From: REEB48 sp964355085
GTDB lineage: Bacteria > Patescibacteriota > Minisyncoccia > UBA6257 > 02-FULL-45-10c
Direction: 5' to 3'
Length of the DNA stretch: 40,456 bases
NCBI GenBank assembly: GCA_964355085.1
Contig: CAYHBW010000006.1
Location: 1-40,456, forward strand
Each line of letters begins with the position of its first letter. The stretch's first letter is position 1. The notes below the pieces were generated by a model. The model searched no databases, had not been told where the DNA came from, and saw only the letters and a list, made by a program, of their open reading frames with translations. Positions 1 through 8,073 of the stretch are shown piece by piece. The translations under genes were made by a program, and so were the position numbers.

Positions 1-72
1 TCTTTCAAAAAATCAAGCAATATCTTCCAGTTATTCAGTTGTTGTCGTAAGATATCAATAATACAAATATAA

Positions 73-97
73 TAGCATAAGAATTTTTCTTATGCTA
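73..97. repeat. perfect hairpin upstream of the four-helix-bundle gene
   Basis: An 11-bp perfect inverted repeat (TAGCATAAGAA, 3-nt loop, complement) lies 37 bp before the first gene. There is no T-run after it, so it is a doubtful intrinsic terminator. It could be an operator, a dispersed repeat or the end of an upstream transcript. The rest of 1-134 is AT-rich and shows no gene. Confidence 0.5.
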
Positions 98-103
98 CGA
101 TAA

Positions 104-513
104 GCTCAAATTTTAAAAATAAAATTATAAAAAGATGAAGAAGGAAAAATCCGGTAAAATATACGACTTGGAAGAGCGGATTGCTAAATTCGGTGAAGAC
201 ATCATCTCCTTTGCAAAATCATTGGCAAGAAACTCGATAAATATGGTCTTGGTGAAACAGATAGTCAGATCGGGTACGAGCGTCGGCGCCAATTACATGG
301 AAGCTAACGGAGCGGAATCGAAAAAAGACTTTTTGCATAAGGCGTCAATCTGCAAAAAAGAGGCGCGCGAAACTAAGCATTGGCTAAGAATGATCGCGAA
401 AGCAAGTCCGGATAAATCAGATGATTGCCGCCTATTATGGAAAGAAGTCAATGAATTAGTGCTTATATTTTCTGCAATTACCAAAAAGAAATGAGTATTT
501 TTTAAAATTGAGC
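104..513. mobile_element. inverted-repeat-framed four-helix-bundle gene (IVS-like element)
   Basis: The gene at 135-494 lies between GCTCAAATTTTAAAAAT at 104-120 and the near-complement of that sequence at 497-513 (17 nt each, differing by one shifted A). In RNA the two arms could pair and close a stem around the whole ORF, as in 23S rRNA intervening sequences that carry this protein family. The arms are AT-rich, so chance contributes. The case is stronger because two other genes in the window show the same layout. Confidence 0.4.
135..494 (+). CDS. four helix bundle protein (23S rRNA intervening-sequence protein family)
   Basis: This 119-residue, mostly helical protein has the features of the four-helix-bundle / S23 family: an N-terminal DLEERIAKFGEDII helix, a QIVRSGTSVGANYMEA segment around residues 43-58, then KKDFLHKASICKKEARET and a C-terminal helix. 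The family was first described from ORFs inside intervening sequences of 23S rRNA genes. Free-standing copies are common, and their role (RNA or nucleic-acid binding) is not settled. Length is normal. The gene is flanked by short inverted repeats and is followed after 46 bp by the helicase gene. Family assignment is firm and function is unknown. Confidence 0.88.
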   Translation: MKKEKSGKIYDLEERIAKFGEDIISFAKSLARNSINMVLVKQIVRSGTSVGANYMEANGAESKKDFLHKASICKKEARETKHWLRMIAKASPDKSDDCRLLWKEVNELVLIFSAITKKK

Positions 514-540
514 CTTTAAAATTTAAATTTTCTGAAAAAG

Positions 541-2382
541 ATGCCGGCAAACAATCCCAATCTCAATAAATTAAGTGATACACAACATAAAGCCGTCCAC
601 CATAAAGACGGTCCGCTTTTAATTGCCGCCGGAGCCGGATCAGGAAAAACCAAAACCTTGACCAGTCGGGTTCTTTATCTTCTGGAGAAAGGAGTTGATC
701 CGAAAAGCATCATAGCCATAACCTTCACAAATAAAGCGGCGAAGGAAATGAAGTCGCGTATCATGAATAATGAATTATGGAATAAAAAATTCCAGGAACC
801 CGGGATACCCGATTCCGGATCCATGATTCCCTTCATTGGAACCTTCCATTCCCTCGGGGTCAGGATTCTCAAGGAGGAATCGGCTCTGGCCGGCCGCACT
901 TCTTTTTTCACCATTTTTGACGACGAAGATTCTTCCAGTCTGATAAAAAACATAATGAAGGAAATGAATCTTTCCGGCGACCGCTTCAGCCCTTACGCCG
1001 TGATCGCTGAAATTTCCAGAATCAAAAACAATCTTCTGGACCTCGATGAATATATGGAAAGCGGAAGATACGAACAGATAATCGGTTCAGTATTCCAAAA
1101 ATACGAAACAGCCCTACTGAAAAGCAACGCTTTTGACTTTGACGACCTTCTGGAAAAAACAGTGAGGATTTTCCGGGATAATCCGGAAGTCCTGGAAAAA
1201 TACCGCAAGCGCTGGAATTATATCCTCGTGGACGAGTTCCAGGATGTGAACACCAACCAATACCTTTTCGTCAAGCTTCTGGCGATGCATCACAAGAATC
1301 TTTTCGTCATCGGCGATGACGCGCAGAGCATCTACGCCTTCCGCGGTTCAGATTTCCGTAATTTCCTCAATTTTGAAAAGGACTGGCCTGATGCGACCGT
1401 GATCACGCTGGATGAAAATTACCGGTCCACCAAAAACATAATCAAGGCCGCTTCCGAACTGATTAAAAAAAACAAATTCCAGAAACAGAAAAATCTCTGG
1501 ACCGGAAATCCGGAGGGGGAGCTCATCCGGATTTCAGCTTTCCAGAATGCGGATCAGGAGGCTTATTCGGTTGCGGAAAAAATCTCCGCCGCTTTAAGCG
1601 CCGGGGAACCGCTGAAAGAAATCGCCGTCCTTTACCGCACGAACGCGCAATCCCGCGCCCTGGAGCAGGCGCTCATCCGCGCCAGAATAACTTATGAAAT
1701 TTTCGGGGGATTGAAATTCTACGCCAGAAAAGAAATCAAGGACATCGTCGCCGCGCTCCGCTATGCCTATAATCCGAAAGATGCGGCGGGAAGCGGACGC
1801 ATAACCAAGACCTTCAATAAAGCGCCGCGCGCGATCCTTCTGGAAAATCTTCCGCGCCTGGCCGGAGAACTTACAATCGTCGAACTCATAAATTATTTTC
1901 TTGAACAGACAAATTACACGGAATATCTGGCCGCTCATTTCAAAAATCCGGAGGAGCGGATAGAAAACATAAAAGAACTCCTGCATTTCGCCGCCAGCTT
2001 CAATAATCCTCATGATTTTCTGGACCAGGTAACTCTACTTTCCTCGCTCGACGGCCGGCCGAAACTGCAGGAAAACGCGGTCAAACTCATGACCATTCAC
2101 CTTGCAAAAGGACTGGAATTCGACAGAATTTTCATAGTCGGAGCAAATGAGGGATTATTGCCGCATGGCCGCTCGCTGGCAAAAAGCGATGACCTGGAAG
2201 AAGAGCGGCGCCTGATGTACGTGGCTATGACCAGGGCGAGAAAAAATCTGAACATCAGTTTTTATGATTTGCCGTCAAGATTTCTGGGTGAATTGCCTCC
2301 GGAGCTGATAGAATTCACCAAAGTCAGCAGTTACGGCGAAGAAAACAGGGATTGGGATGATGAAAGCATTTATCTGGAATAG
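541..2382 (+). CDS. UvrD/PcrA/Rep-type ATP-dependent 3'-5' DNA helicase
   Basis: This superfamily 1A helicase unwinds DNA during repair and at stalled forks, probably in the cytoplasm with single-stranded DNA as the track. Visible motifs are the Q-motif region LSDTQHKAV near the N-terminus, Walker A AAGAGSGKTKTL (residues ~29-40), motif Ia TFTNKAAKEM, Walker B VDEFQDVN (~230), motif III GDDAQSIYAFRGS, motif IV LDENYRST, motif V TIHLAKGLEFD and motif VI VAMTRARKNL. At 613 residues it is shorter than typical PcrA/UvrD (about 720), mainly because the C-terminal tail after motif VI is short. The ATG at 541 follows an AT-rich stretch with no strong Shine-Dalgarno site. It could be called pcrA, uvrD or rep, so no symbol is given. 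Confidence 0.93.
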   Translation: MPANNPNLNKLSDTQHKAVHHKDGPLLIAAGAGSGKTKTLTSRVLYLLEKGVDPKSIIAITFTNKAAKEMKSRIMNNELWNKKFQEPGIPDSGSMIPFIGTFHSLGVRILKEESALAGRTSFFTIFDDEDSSSLIKNIMKEMNLSGDRFSPYAVIAEISRIKNNLLDLDEYMESGRYEQIIGSVFQKYETALLKSNAFDFDDLLEKTVRIFRDNPEVLEKYRKRWNYILVDEFQDVNTNQYLFVKLLAMHHKNLFVIGDDAQSIYAFRGSDFRNFLNFEKDWPDATVITLDENYRSTKNIIKAASELIKKNKFQKQKNLWTGNPEGELIRISAFQNADQEAYSVAEKISAALSAGEPLKEIAVLYRTNAQSRALEQALIRARITYEIFGGLKFYARKEIKDIVAALRYAYNPKDAAGSGRITKTFNKAPRAILLENLPRLAGELTIVELINYFLEQTNYTEYLAAHFKNPEERIENIKELLHFAASFNNPHDFLDQVTLLSSLDGRPKLQENAVKLMTIHLAKGLEFDRIFIVGANEGLLPHGRSLAKSDDLEEERRLMYVAMTRARKNLNISFYDLPSRFLGELPPELIEFTKVSSYGEENRDWDDESIYLE

Positions 2383-2384
2383 TT

Positions 2385-2837
2385 AATACGAATAAGATAA
2401 AATCATACGAACACCACAAATATGTCCAAGGACATCATATATAAAGAATTATCCTATCAAATCTGCGGAATACTCTATAAAACCCACGACATCCTCGGAA
2501 GATATGCCCTGGAAAGACAGTACGGTGATTTAATTGAAAAAATTCTTATAGAAAAGAAAATAAAATACGAGCGGGAAAAATTGATTTCAAAAACCGGCAA
2601 CGACATAAATAGGGCGGATTTCATAATTGAAAATAAAATCGTCTTGGAACTCAAAGCTCGGCCGATAATAACCAGAGAAGATTATTATCAAGTAAAAAGA
2701 TACTTGGAATTTTCCAATCTTCTTCTTGGTATTTTAGTCGATTTCCGTCATCATTATCTGAAGCCCAAAAGAATAATAAATAATAAGTTCAAATGACTAC
2801 ATTCGCGGTGTTCGCATAAAATTACTCTATTCGTATT
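2385..2837. mobile_element. GxxExxY-gene element with 37-bp terminal inverted repeats
   Basis: The left arm 2385-2421 and right arm 2801-2837 are inverted copies, aligning without gaps at 28 of 37 positions by eye. They share the outer AATACGAATA end and the inner GAACACC core. The left arm ends exactly at the ATG of the GxxExxY gene (2422), and the right arm ends exactly at the ATG of rsmA (2838). A gene-less relative lies at 27262-27370. No clear target-site duplication is visible. The unit is either a small mobile element or an intervening-sequence-like unit whose ends pair in RNA. Confidence 0.6.
2422..2796 (+). CDS. GxxExxY family protein (PD-(D/E)XK nuclease-like)
   Basis: This is a 124-residue member of the GxxExxY family. 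The signature region reads HDILGRYALERQYGDLIEKI (residues ~24-43), so the first glycine is shifted to a GRY variant while the E and Y remain. The later segment INRADFIIENKIVLELKA (residues ~56-73) carries the D...E-x-K pattern of a PD-(D/E)XK nuclease fold, followed by a YLEFSNLLLGILVDF strand-helix unit. The family is widespread and often multicopy in bacterial genomes, and its function is unproven. Here the gene sits tightly inside an inverted-repeat frame between the helicase gene and rsmA, which suggests it is cargo of an element. Nuclease activity is inferred from the fold only. Confidence 0.9.
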   Translation: MSKDIIYKELSYQICGILYKTHDILGRYALERQYGDLIEKILIEKKIKYEREKLISKTGNDINRADFIIENKIVLELKARPIITREDYYQVKRYLEFSNLLLGILVDFRHHYLKPKRIINNKFK

Positions 2838-3611
2838 ATGTCCGAATTTCTAGGTCAACATTTTCTTAAGAATAAATCCGCGATCAGGAAGATGATCGCG
2901 GCCTTGGATTTGCATGGAGGGGAGACGGTCATCGAAATCGGTCCGGGAAAAGGCGCCCTGACCTTTCCGATTGTCCATGAATGCAACCGGGTCGGAGCGA
3001 AATTTCTGGCGATTGAAAAAGACCGCGATCTCGCTTTGGAAATTTTCCAATCCGAAGAAAAGATAAGAGTGGAACTCGGCGATGCGCTGGAAATCCTTAC
3101 GACCGTCACGGAAAATCTGCGCAATTATAAGATTGTCGGCAATATCCCGTATTACATCACCGGGAAACTTCTCCGGACGATAAGCGAGCTTGAAAATAAG
3201 CCGGAGCTCACGGTTCTGATGATACAGAAGGAAGTCGCCGACCGCGCCTGCGCAAAACAGGGGGATATGAATCTTCTGGCCGCCGCCACGCAGATCTGGG
3301 CTGAACCGGAAATACTTTTCACTCTTTCGCCTGAAGATTTCGATCCGCCTCCGAAAGTCAGTTCCGCTGTAATTAAGCTGGAATCTGAAATTCAGAATCT
3401 GGAATCTGAAAAAATCGGAAATTATTACCGGTTGGTTCATATCATTTTCAAACAACCGCGCAAGACCCTTTATAATAATCTGCGGGACGGACTGGATCTG
3501 CCGGAAGAAAAAATAAAAAAGACCATGGAAGACCTTAAAATAGAGCTGAAATCCCGCCCGCAGGACCTTTCTATTGAGCAAATCCTCTCTTTATCCGAAA
3601 AACTCTCCTGA
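2838..3611 (+). CDS. rsmA: 16S rRNA (adenine(1518)-N(6)/adenine(1519)-N(6))-dimethyltransferase
   Basis: RsmA/KsgA uses S-adenosylmethionine to dimethylate two adjacent adenines in the 3'-terminal hairpin of 16S rRNA, a late step in small-subunit assembly. The 257 residues show GQHFLKNKSAIRKM at the N-terminus, SAM-binding motif I VIEIGPGKGALTFP (~residues 31-44), an acidic residue in AIEKDRDLA, the catalytic NIPYYITGKLLR (~101-112) and FDPPPKVSSAVIKLE. Length is slightly below the usual 260-290. Residues after VIKLE carry an extra ESEIQNLESEK encoded by a short repeated DNA stretch (3382-3410), a possible in-frame repeat insertion. The start codon abuts the right arm of the preceding inverted-repeat element, with no recognisable Shine-Dalgarno site. 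Confidence 0.96.
   Translation: MSEFLGQHFLKNKSAIRKMIAALDLHGGETVIEIGPGKGALTFPIVHECNRVGAKFLAIEKDRDLALEIFQSEEKIRVELGDALEILTTVTENLRNYKIVGNIPYYITGKLLRTISELENKPELTVLMIQKEVADRACAKQGDMNLLAAATQIWAEPEILFTLSPEDFDPPPKVSSAVIKLESEIQNLESEKIGNYYRLVHIIFKQPRKTLYNNLRDGLDLPEEKIKKTMEDLKIELKSRPQDLSIEQILSLSEKLS
3382..3410. repeat. in-frame repeat segment inside rsmA
   Basis: The DNA reads AATCTGAA, TTCAG, AATCTGG, AATCTGAA in succession, encoding an additional ESEIQNLESE linker where the family normally passes quickly from SAVIKL to the C-terminal helical domain. It looks like part of a dispersed repeat retained in frame. Confidence 0.45.
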
Positions 3612-3659
3612 TTTCTGCCCCTATAATCATCCGATCCGATAAGTTATACACTTATATTG

Positions 3660-3689
3660 TTGTTTCGCCGGATGGAAACCATATATAAT
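3660..3689 (+). promoter_or_regulatory. putative sigma-70-type promoter of the T4SS-like operon
   Basis: A perfect TATAAT at 3684-3689 is preceded, with an 18-bp spacer, by a weak -35 TTGTTT at 3660-3665. It lies about 70 bp before the first gene of the secretion cluster and in front of a structured leader. Confidence 0.55.
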
Positions 3690-3698
3690 AGTATCAGA

Positions 3699-3752
3699 TG
3701 CTTATTTGTCAAATACGGGGTGAAAACCGCCCGGATTAAACGAAAATAAGCG
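3699..3752 (+). promoter_or_regulatory. structured 5' leader of the T4SS-like operon
   Basis: Between the promoter and the ATG at 3761, GATGCTTATTT pairs with AAATAAGCGTC as an 11-bp outer stem (one G-U pair). Inside is a smaller hairpin, GGGGT-GAAA-ACC followed by GCCC, with a GNRA-type loop. No Shine-Dalgarno sequence is visible before 3761, so leader folding may control initiation. It matches no riboswitch class I can name. Confidence 0.35.
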
Positions 3753-3760
3753 TCATTTCA

Positions 3761-4531
3761 ATGTTTAAAACAGCAATTGCAACCGCAATTCTAGGGCTCG
3801 GAATCACCGGGGCCTATTTTGCGATTCAAAATCCCATAAACGGACTTCGGACCGACGGAAATGCCGCCGCTACCAATCTTCCGAAAACCTCTCCGTTTGT
3901 GGAAAGTCTCGGAAGCGCCGTTGATTCGAAAATTTTCCCGGTGGCTTCTTTATCTGACCCGCTGATCTCCGGCGAAAACCTCACGGATAATTTCATAAAC
4001 GGCCTCAAGCAGGATATCGCTGAAAATAACCTGGACAATGACTCCAGCAACATCGTTGTCAGCGACCCGGATGAGATAGCCGAAAAGCTCCTTACTGACG
4101 CGGTTAAAAAATTCGACCGGAAAAGGTCCGGATCTTCCGTTGATGAATCCCGCATAAAAATCAGCAATGACAACAGCAGGGAATCAATAATCGCTTACGT
4201 GAACAGATTCGAAGAAATCATCGCCAAATCATCCGGGAAAATGGGGGGTGTCAGCTTATCTGAAAATCCTAATCCGGAAGACCTGAAATATATGATTCCG
4301 GGATATGATTTCGCCATCGCGAGTTTTTATGACACGCCCGCCCCGTCCTCCATACTCGGATTCCATAAAAAAGAGATAGAGCTTTTGTCGAAAAAAAAGA
4401 TGGCTCTTGAAGAGCTGGCAAATTATCAGGATGATCCGGTAGCCACCATACTTGCCTCCCAGGAACTTTCCAGAATTCAGGATGAATTTGACGATTTGGG
4501 AAGGCGCTTCATCGAATTCCTCAACGGATAA
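3761..4531 (+). CDS. hypothetical exported or membrane-anchored protein of the T4SS-like cluster
   Basis: The 256-residue product begins with one hydrophobic segment (TAIATAILGLGITGAYFAI, ~residues 4-22), then continues as a polar, Asp/Ser/Glu-rich chain with predicted helices, including KKEIELLSKKKMALEELANY near residues ~205-224. The layout fits a membrane-anchored or secreted protein facing outside. I recognise no domain. It is the first gene after the promoter and structured leader, and its stop is 4 bp before the next ATG, so the two are almost certainly co-transcribed and probably translationally coupled. A role in the secretion apparatus is inferred only from position. Confidence 0.75.
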   Translation: MFKTAIATAILGLGITGAYFAIQNPINGLRTDGNAAATNLPKTSPFVESLGSAVDSKIFPVASLSDPLISGENLTDNFINGLKQDIAENNLDNDSSNIVVSDPDEIAEKLLTDAVKKFDRKRSGSSVDESRIKISNDNSRESIIAYVNRFEEIIAKSSGKMGGVSLSENPNPEDLKYMIPGYDFAIASFYDTPAPSSILGFHKKEIELLSKKKMALEELANYQDDPVATILASQELSRIQDEFDDLGRRFIEFLNG

Positions 4532-4535
4532 AACC

Positions 4536-6152
4536 ATGCATAAATACGGTCCGAAAAATTTCCTGAAGTTCAAAATAATCCCCGGCCTGGTGATATTCAC
4601 CATGCTTTTCGCGCCGGCGTCTCCGAATCTGAAAATCAACAGGGCGGAAGCGTTTGTCGGAATAGCCGATATAACATTCACTCACCAGACATTGAACACT
4701 GATCCGGGAAGTCTCAAAACGCAAGTCGAGAACACCACCAGAACGACAGTCAATACGAAAGATTGGTGGATGAAAGTATATGAAAAAGCCCAGGCGATAG
4801 CTTTTGAGATACTCCGGCAAGCGATTTTGGATCGCCTTGTCGCCAATCTGATAAGGTGGATCGAAGGCGGGGGAAGAGGGGCGATCGTCGATGACTGGGA
4901 TGCATTTTTCCAAGATGCAGCCAACCGGGCGGGCGGAATATTCGCCGGCCAAATAAGCAACGGCATGCTTTGCGGTCCGTTCAATCTGCAGGTCCAGCTT
5001 GCGCTTCTGCCGGTGGAAAGATTCGACAATCAGGCGGGATGTACGCTTAACGATGTCATCGGAAATATAAACGGCTTCATGGAAGACTTCCGCAACGGAA
5101 GCTGGCTCGGCTATCAATCGACCTGGGAACCGCGTAATAATTTCTACGGCGCAACGCTCATGGCCATGAATGAAAAATCCCTGGCTGAACAGCGGGCGGT
5201 GACTGCGGCCGCATCCGAAGCGGCGGCCGGAAAAGGATTTCTTTCATTTAAAAAATGTAAAATCGAAAAAGATCCCAACGGCACCCTCAACTCCCTTGGA
5301 AATCCATGGAGGCCTCTGCCGCCGGAAGCCGGCCTTGGGCAAGAAGATAGATATTCAAAAAAATGCACTATAACCACGCCGGGAGAAGTCGCCGCCCAAG
5401 CGACTGTCGAAGCGCTGGTCAAAGTCCCATTCCTGAAAGCGGGCAGCGCCGGATCGAAGCTTCTTAGCAGCTATCTGGCCGCCATCGTCAACGCCTCCAT
5501 AAATACCCTGACTAAAGCCGCCGTGGACGGATTGAAGGGCGCTGTCGCCGAATCTTTGAAAGACACCAGGATAAATCCGGCTCTTCCTTGCGCCGGATTG
5601 ACCGGAGAAGGATTCAAGTCCTGCATGAAATCAGTCAATGCGGAAAAGGCGACTTACAAATTCTCACAGGATTCCGGACTGATAATTTACGGAGATTCAA
5701 ACGCCCTGGATACCAGGTTACAGCTGGCGGGAGTTTACAGTCAAAGCATCTTCAATGAGAATAATCTGATCACCGCCCTGACTAATCTGGCCGCCTGCAG
5801 GAATAATCCGGCCGATCTCGTTCAGCAGATTGCCGATGAACAGGAAATCATCGACTTATTACAGGAAAAATTCGCCGACAACCAATTCTTCATCGATCAG
5901 GTTGAAGGCCAGCAGCCGAGCACGCTTTCCGACGATATCGATCAGACCACCAGCACGACAGATGACGATTGGTCTTCTTTAAGTACCCTGTCAAATGGCG
6001 AAGAATCTGACATATTGTCACTGGTCACTGAATTGGGCGCATCGCAGGAGGAATTGGCTGAAATCAGGGGGAAACTAGAATCGCAGATGCCGGGAATCCA
6101 ACTTCAGCTCCAATCCTGCCCGCAGCTGAATGTAAATCCGCCGATTAATTAA
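4536..6152 (+). CDS. hypothetical exported protein of the T4SS-like cluster
   Basis: I start this 538-residue protein at the ATG at 4536 rather than the upstream in-frame ATG at 4452, which would overlap the previous gene by 80 bp. The chosen start gives a signal-like N-terminus: basic MHKYGPKNFLKFK, then hydrophobic IIPGLVIFTMLFAPAS. The mature part has a helical DWWMKVYEKAQAIAFEILRQ region with a hydrophobic stretch, a few cysteines (MLCGPF, AGCTL, LPCAGL, SCMKS, AACRNN), Ala-rich helices around residues 290-350 and an acidic C-terminus. No catalytic motif is seen. Position just before the VirB6-like gene suggests a periplasmic or surface component, but this is inference. Confidence 0.75.
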   Translation: MHKYGPKNFLKFKIIPGLVIFTMLFAPASPNLKINRAEAFVGIADITFTHQTLNTDPGSLKTQVENTTRTTVNTKDWWMKVYEKAQAIAFEILRQAILDRLVANLIRWIEGGGRGAIVDDWDAFFQDAANRAGGIFAGQISNGMLCGPFNLQVQLALLPVERFDNQAGCTLNDVIGNINGFMEDFRNGSWLGYQSTWEPRNNFYGATLMAMNEKSLAEQRAVTAAASEAAAGKGFLSFKKCKIEKDPNGTLNSLGNPWRPLPPEAGLGQEDRYSKKCTITTPGEVAAQATVEALVKVPFLKAGSAGSKLLSSYLAAIVNASINTLTKAAVDGLKGAVAESLKDTRINPALPCAGLTGEGFKSCMKSVNAEKATYKFSQDSGLIIYGDSNALDTRLQLAGVYSQSIFNENNLITALTNLAACRNNPADLVQQIADEQEIIDLLQEKFADNQFFIDQVEGQQPSTLSDDIDQTTSTTDDDWSSLSTLSNGEESDILSLVTELGASQEELAEIRGKLESQMPGIQLQLQSCPQLNVNPPIN

Positions 6153-6161
6153 AGATCGATC

Positions 6162-8072
6162 ATGAATTTTAAAAAACATCAAAAATATCTCCTGGGAATC
6201 GCATCGGTGTTTTTGATTACGACCGGAATTGCAAACGCCGCCACCGGAGGAGAATGGGTGGTCGGCGGACTTCTCCAGGTGGTCGGATTCGTCGCCGGAG
6301 CGGTCCTTTACATGATCGGAGTGGTGGCAAGCTGGGGCGTCGTCATCGGCGGAACGCTCGTAAACTGGTCCCTCAATCTCAACTCTCATATATTGAATGA
6401 CAGTCTTGTGAATACCGGCTGGGTAGTCACCAGGGACCTGGCCAATCTCGGATTCGTCTTCGTGATAATACTCATTTCCTTCGCCACGATCCTTCAAATG
6501 CAGAATTACGCGATGAAAAAACTGCTCTGGAAACTCATCGCCGCCGCATTGATGGTGAATTTCAGTCTGGTCATCGCCGGCGTGTTCATAGATTTCTCCG
6601 GAGTCCTGACTGATTTCTTCTTGAGCCGGGCCACGAACGGAAATATCAGTCTCGTCGGCGAAAGGTTCACCAATGCCATGGCCGTACACAGAGTTTTCCA
6701 GCAGACCGAAGACGAAAAAACCATAAAAGAGAAAACCGCCGGGCTTGCCGACAATTTCAATAATTTCGTGAACTTCATCGCCTCCCTCGCTTTCGCGGTC
6801 TTTTTCACCATCGCCGCCGCAACCGCCCTCTTCTCTTTCGCGGCCATGTTTTTCATGCGCTATCTGTCCCTGATAACTCTTCTTATTCTGGCTCCGCTCG
6901 CCTGGCTAATGTGGATTTGGCCCGAAACCGAAAAACAATGGCACAAGTGGTGGGGGGAATTCTTCAAGTGGATCTGGTTCGGACCGGCCGCCTCATTTTT
7001 CTTCTATCTTGCCATAAGCTTAGCTCTTACTTTTGATAAAGGCGGGGCTGATTACCTCCAAGGAGGCGCTCCGCTTGCGGCCGTAAGCAATTCCGGGCTG
7101 CTTATCCAGAATCTCGGAAAACTGATAGCGCAGATGACTTCAGTCATCGGACTGATGTACTACGGACTGACGGTGGCCAACAGCATGGGAATCGCGGGAG
7201 CTAATTTCGGATTCGCCGTCGCCGGAAAAGTGAAGGGCGCAATAACCGGAGCGGCGCTCGGAGCCGGAGGATACGCGGCTGGCGGCGCGCTCGGCTGGAT
7301 GAGGCAAAAAGTGGCTTCCGCCGGAGTTTCAGTCAATCCGGCGACAGGAGATATTTCCAGGAGCTATGCGCAACGTCTGGCCACGTGGGTTTCCGGCACG
7401 CCGGTTTTAAGGAATATCGCTCCGGGATTGTCTCAATTCTCGCAAGAACCTAAAAAGGCGATGGAAGAATACGGCAAGAGGACGAAAGCGATGGATTCAG
7501 AAATGCTATATGAAGAAATGAATGCAATCGATGCTTTTGTGGATACGTCCTGGTCGGCATCGTTAATCAGCGAAGCATCTAATAAGAAAATAAAAGACAA
7601 ATCAGGCAGAACAGTCACGGTATTGGACAGGATGCAGCAGGAAGATCCGACGAAATTCGCCAAATTCATCAATTCCGCGAGCAAACTCGGCGCCTCCGGA
7701 CAGATACTTTCTTCAAGATTGGATCTTGCCAAACAGTTCGGAACTACGATTGAAAAAGAGTCCCAGAAGATCAAAAAACCGGAAACGATATCTCCTGAAG
7801 CCCTTAAATCCGAAGAAGTACTGATCCACCTAAGGCCTTCCGACTTCACCAGAATCGGAAAATCAACCGAAGATTCCGGAAGAGAACAGAGGAGGGTGAT
7901 AAGGGAAAGAGTGCAGGAAATGGAATCTTATATCGACAGAGTGAATAAAAGCGCCACGACTCCGGATGACGACAGTCTGGCGACTTCGTTGGGATATCCG
8001 AATCCGACGGATCTCGCCCTTAAATTCGATGACATAGTCACGCAAATTAACAGCGATCCACTCTACTTATAA
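6162..8072 (+). CDS. TrbL/VirB6-like polytopic membrane protein
   Basis: The 636-residue protein has a cleavable-looking N-terminal segment (YLLGIASVFLITTGIANAA), then at least six hydrophobic segments in the first ~370 residues (for example VVGFVAGAVLYMIGVVASWG, LGFVFVIILISFATILQM and a LITLLILAPLAWLMWIWP segment). A Gly/Ala-rich stretch follows (GAALGAGGYAAGGALGW), and then a soluble, charged C-terminal half. This matches TrbL/VirB6-type inner-membrane channel proteins, which usually pair with VirB4 and PrgI as here. It starts 10 bp after the preceding gene and ends 1 bp before the next ATG, so it is in the middle of an operon. Sequence-level identity to VirB6 cannot be proven by eye. Confidence 0.8.
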   Translation: MNFKKHQKYLLGIASVFLITTGIANAATGGEWVVGGLLQVVGFVAGAVLYMIGVVASWGVVIGGTLVNWSLNLNSHILNDSLVNTGWVVTRDLANLGFVFVIILISFATILQMQNYAMKKLLWKLIAAALMVNFSLVIAGVFIDFSGVLTDFFLSRATNGNISLVGERFTNAMAVHRVFQQTEDEKTIKEKTAGLADNFNNFVNFIASLAFAVFFTIAAATALFSFAAMFFMRYLSLITLLILAPLAWLMWIWPETEKQWHKWWGEFFKWIWFGPAASFFFYLAISLALTFDKGGADYLQGGAPLAAVSNSGLLIQNLGKLIAQMTSVIGLMYYGLTVANSMGIAGANFGFAVAGKVKGAITGAALGAGGYAAGGALGWMRQKVASAGVSVNPATGDISRSYAQRLATWVSGTPVLRNIAPGLSQFSQEPKKAMEEYGKRTKAMDSEMLYEEMNAIDAFVDTSWSASLISEASNKKIKDKSGRTVTVLDRMQQEDPTKFAKFINSASKLGASGQILSSRLDLAKQFGTTIEKESQKIKKPETISPEALKSEEVLIHLRPSDFTRIGKSTEDSGREQRRVIRERVQEMESYIDRVNKSATTPDDDSLATSLGYPNPTDLALKFDDIVTQINSDPLYL

Positions 8073-8073
8073 A

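Noticed and set aside
2850..3581. Long minus-strand frame opposite rsmA
   Set aside because: The plus strand has all RsmA motifs, and the antisense product resembles nothing and has no start context.
4452..4535. Longer start for the exported protein, from ATG 4452
   Set aside because: It would overlap the preceding gene by 80 bp and hide the clear signal peptide that starts at 4536, four bases after the previous stop.
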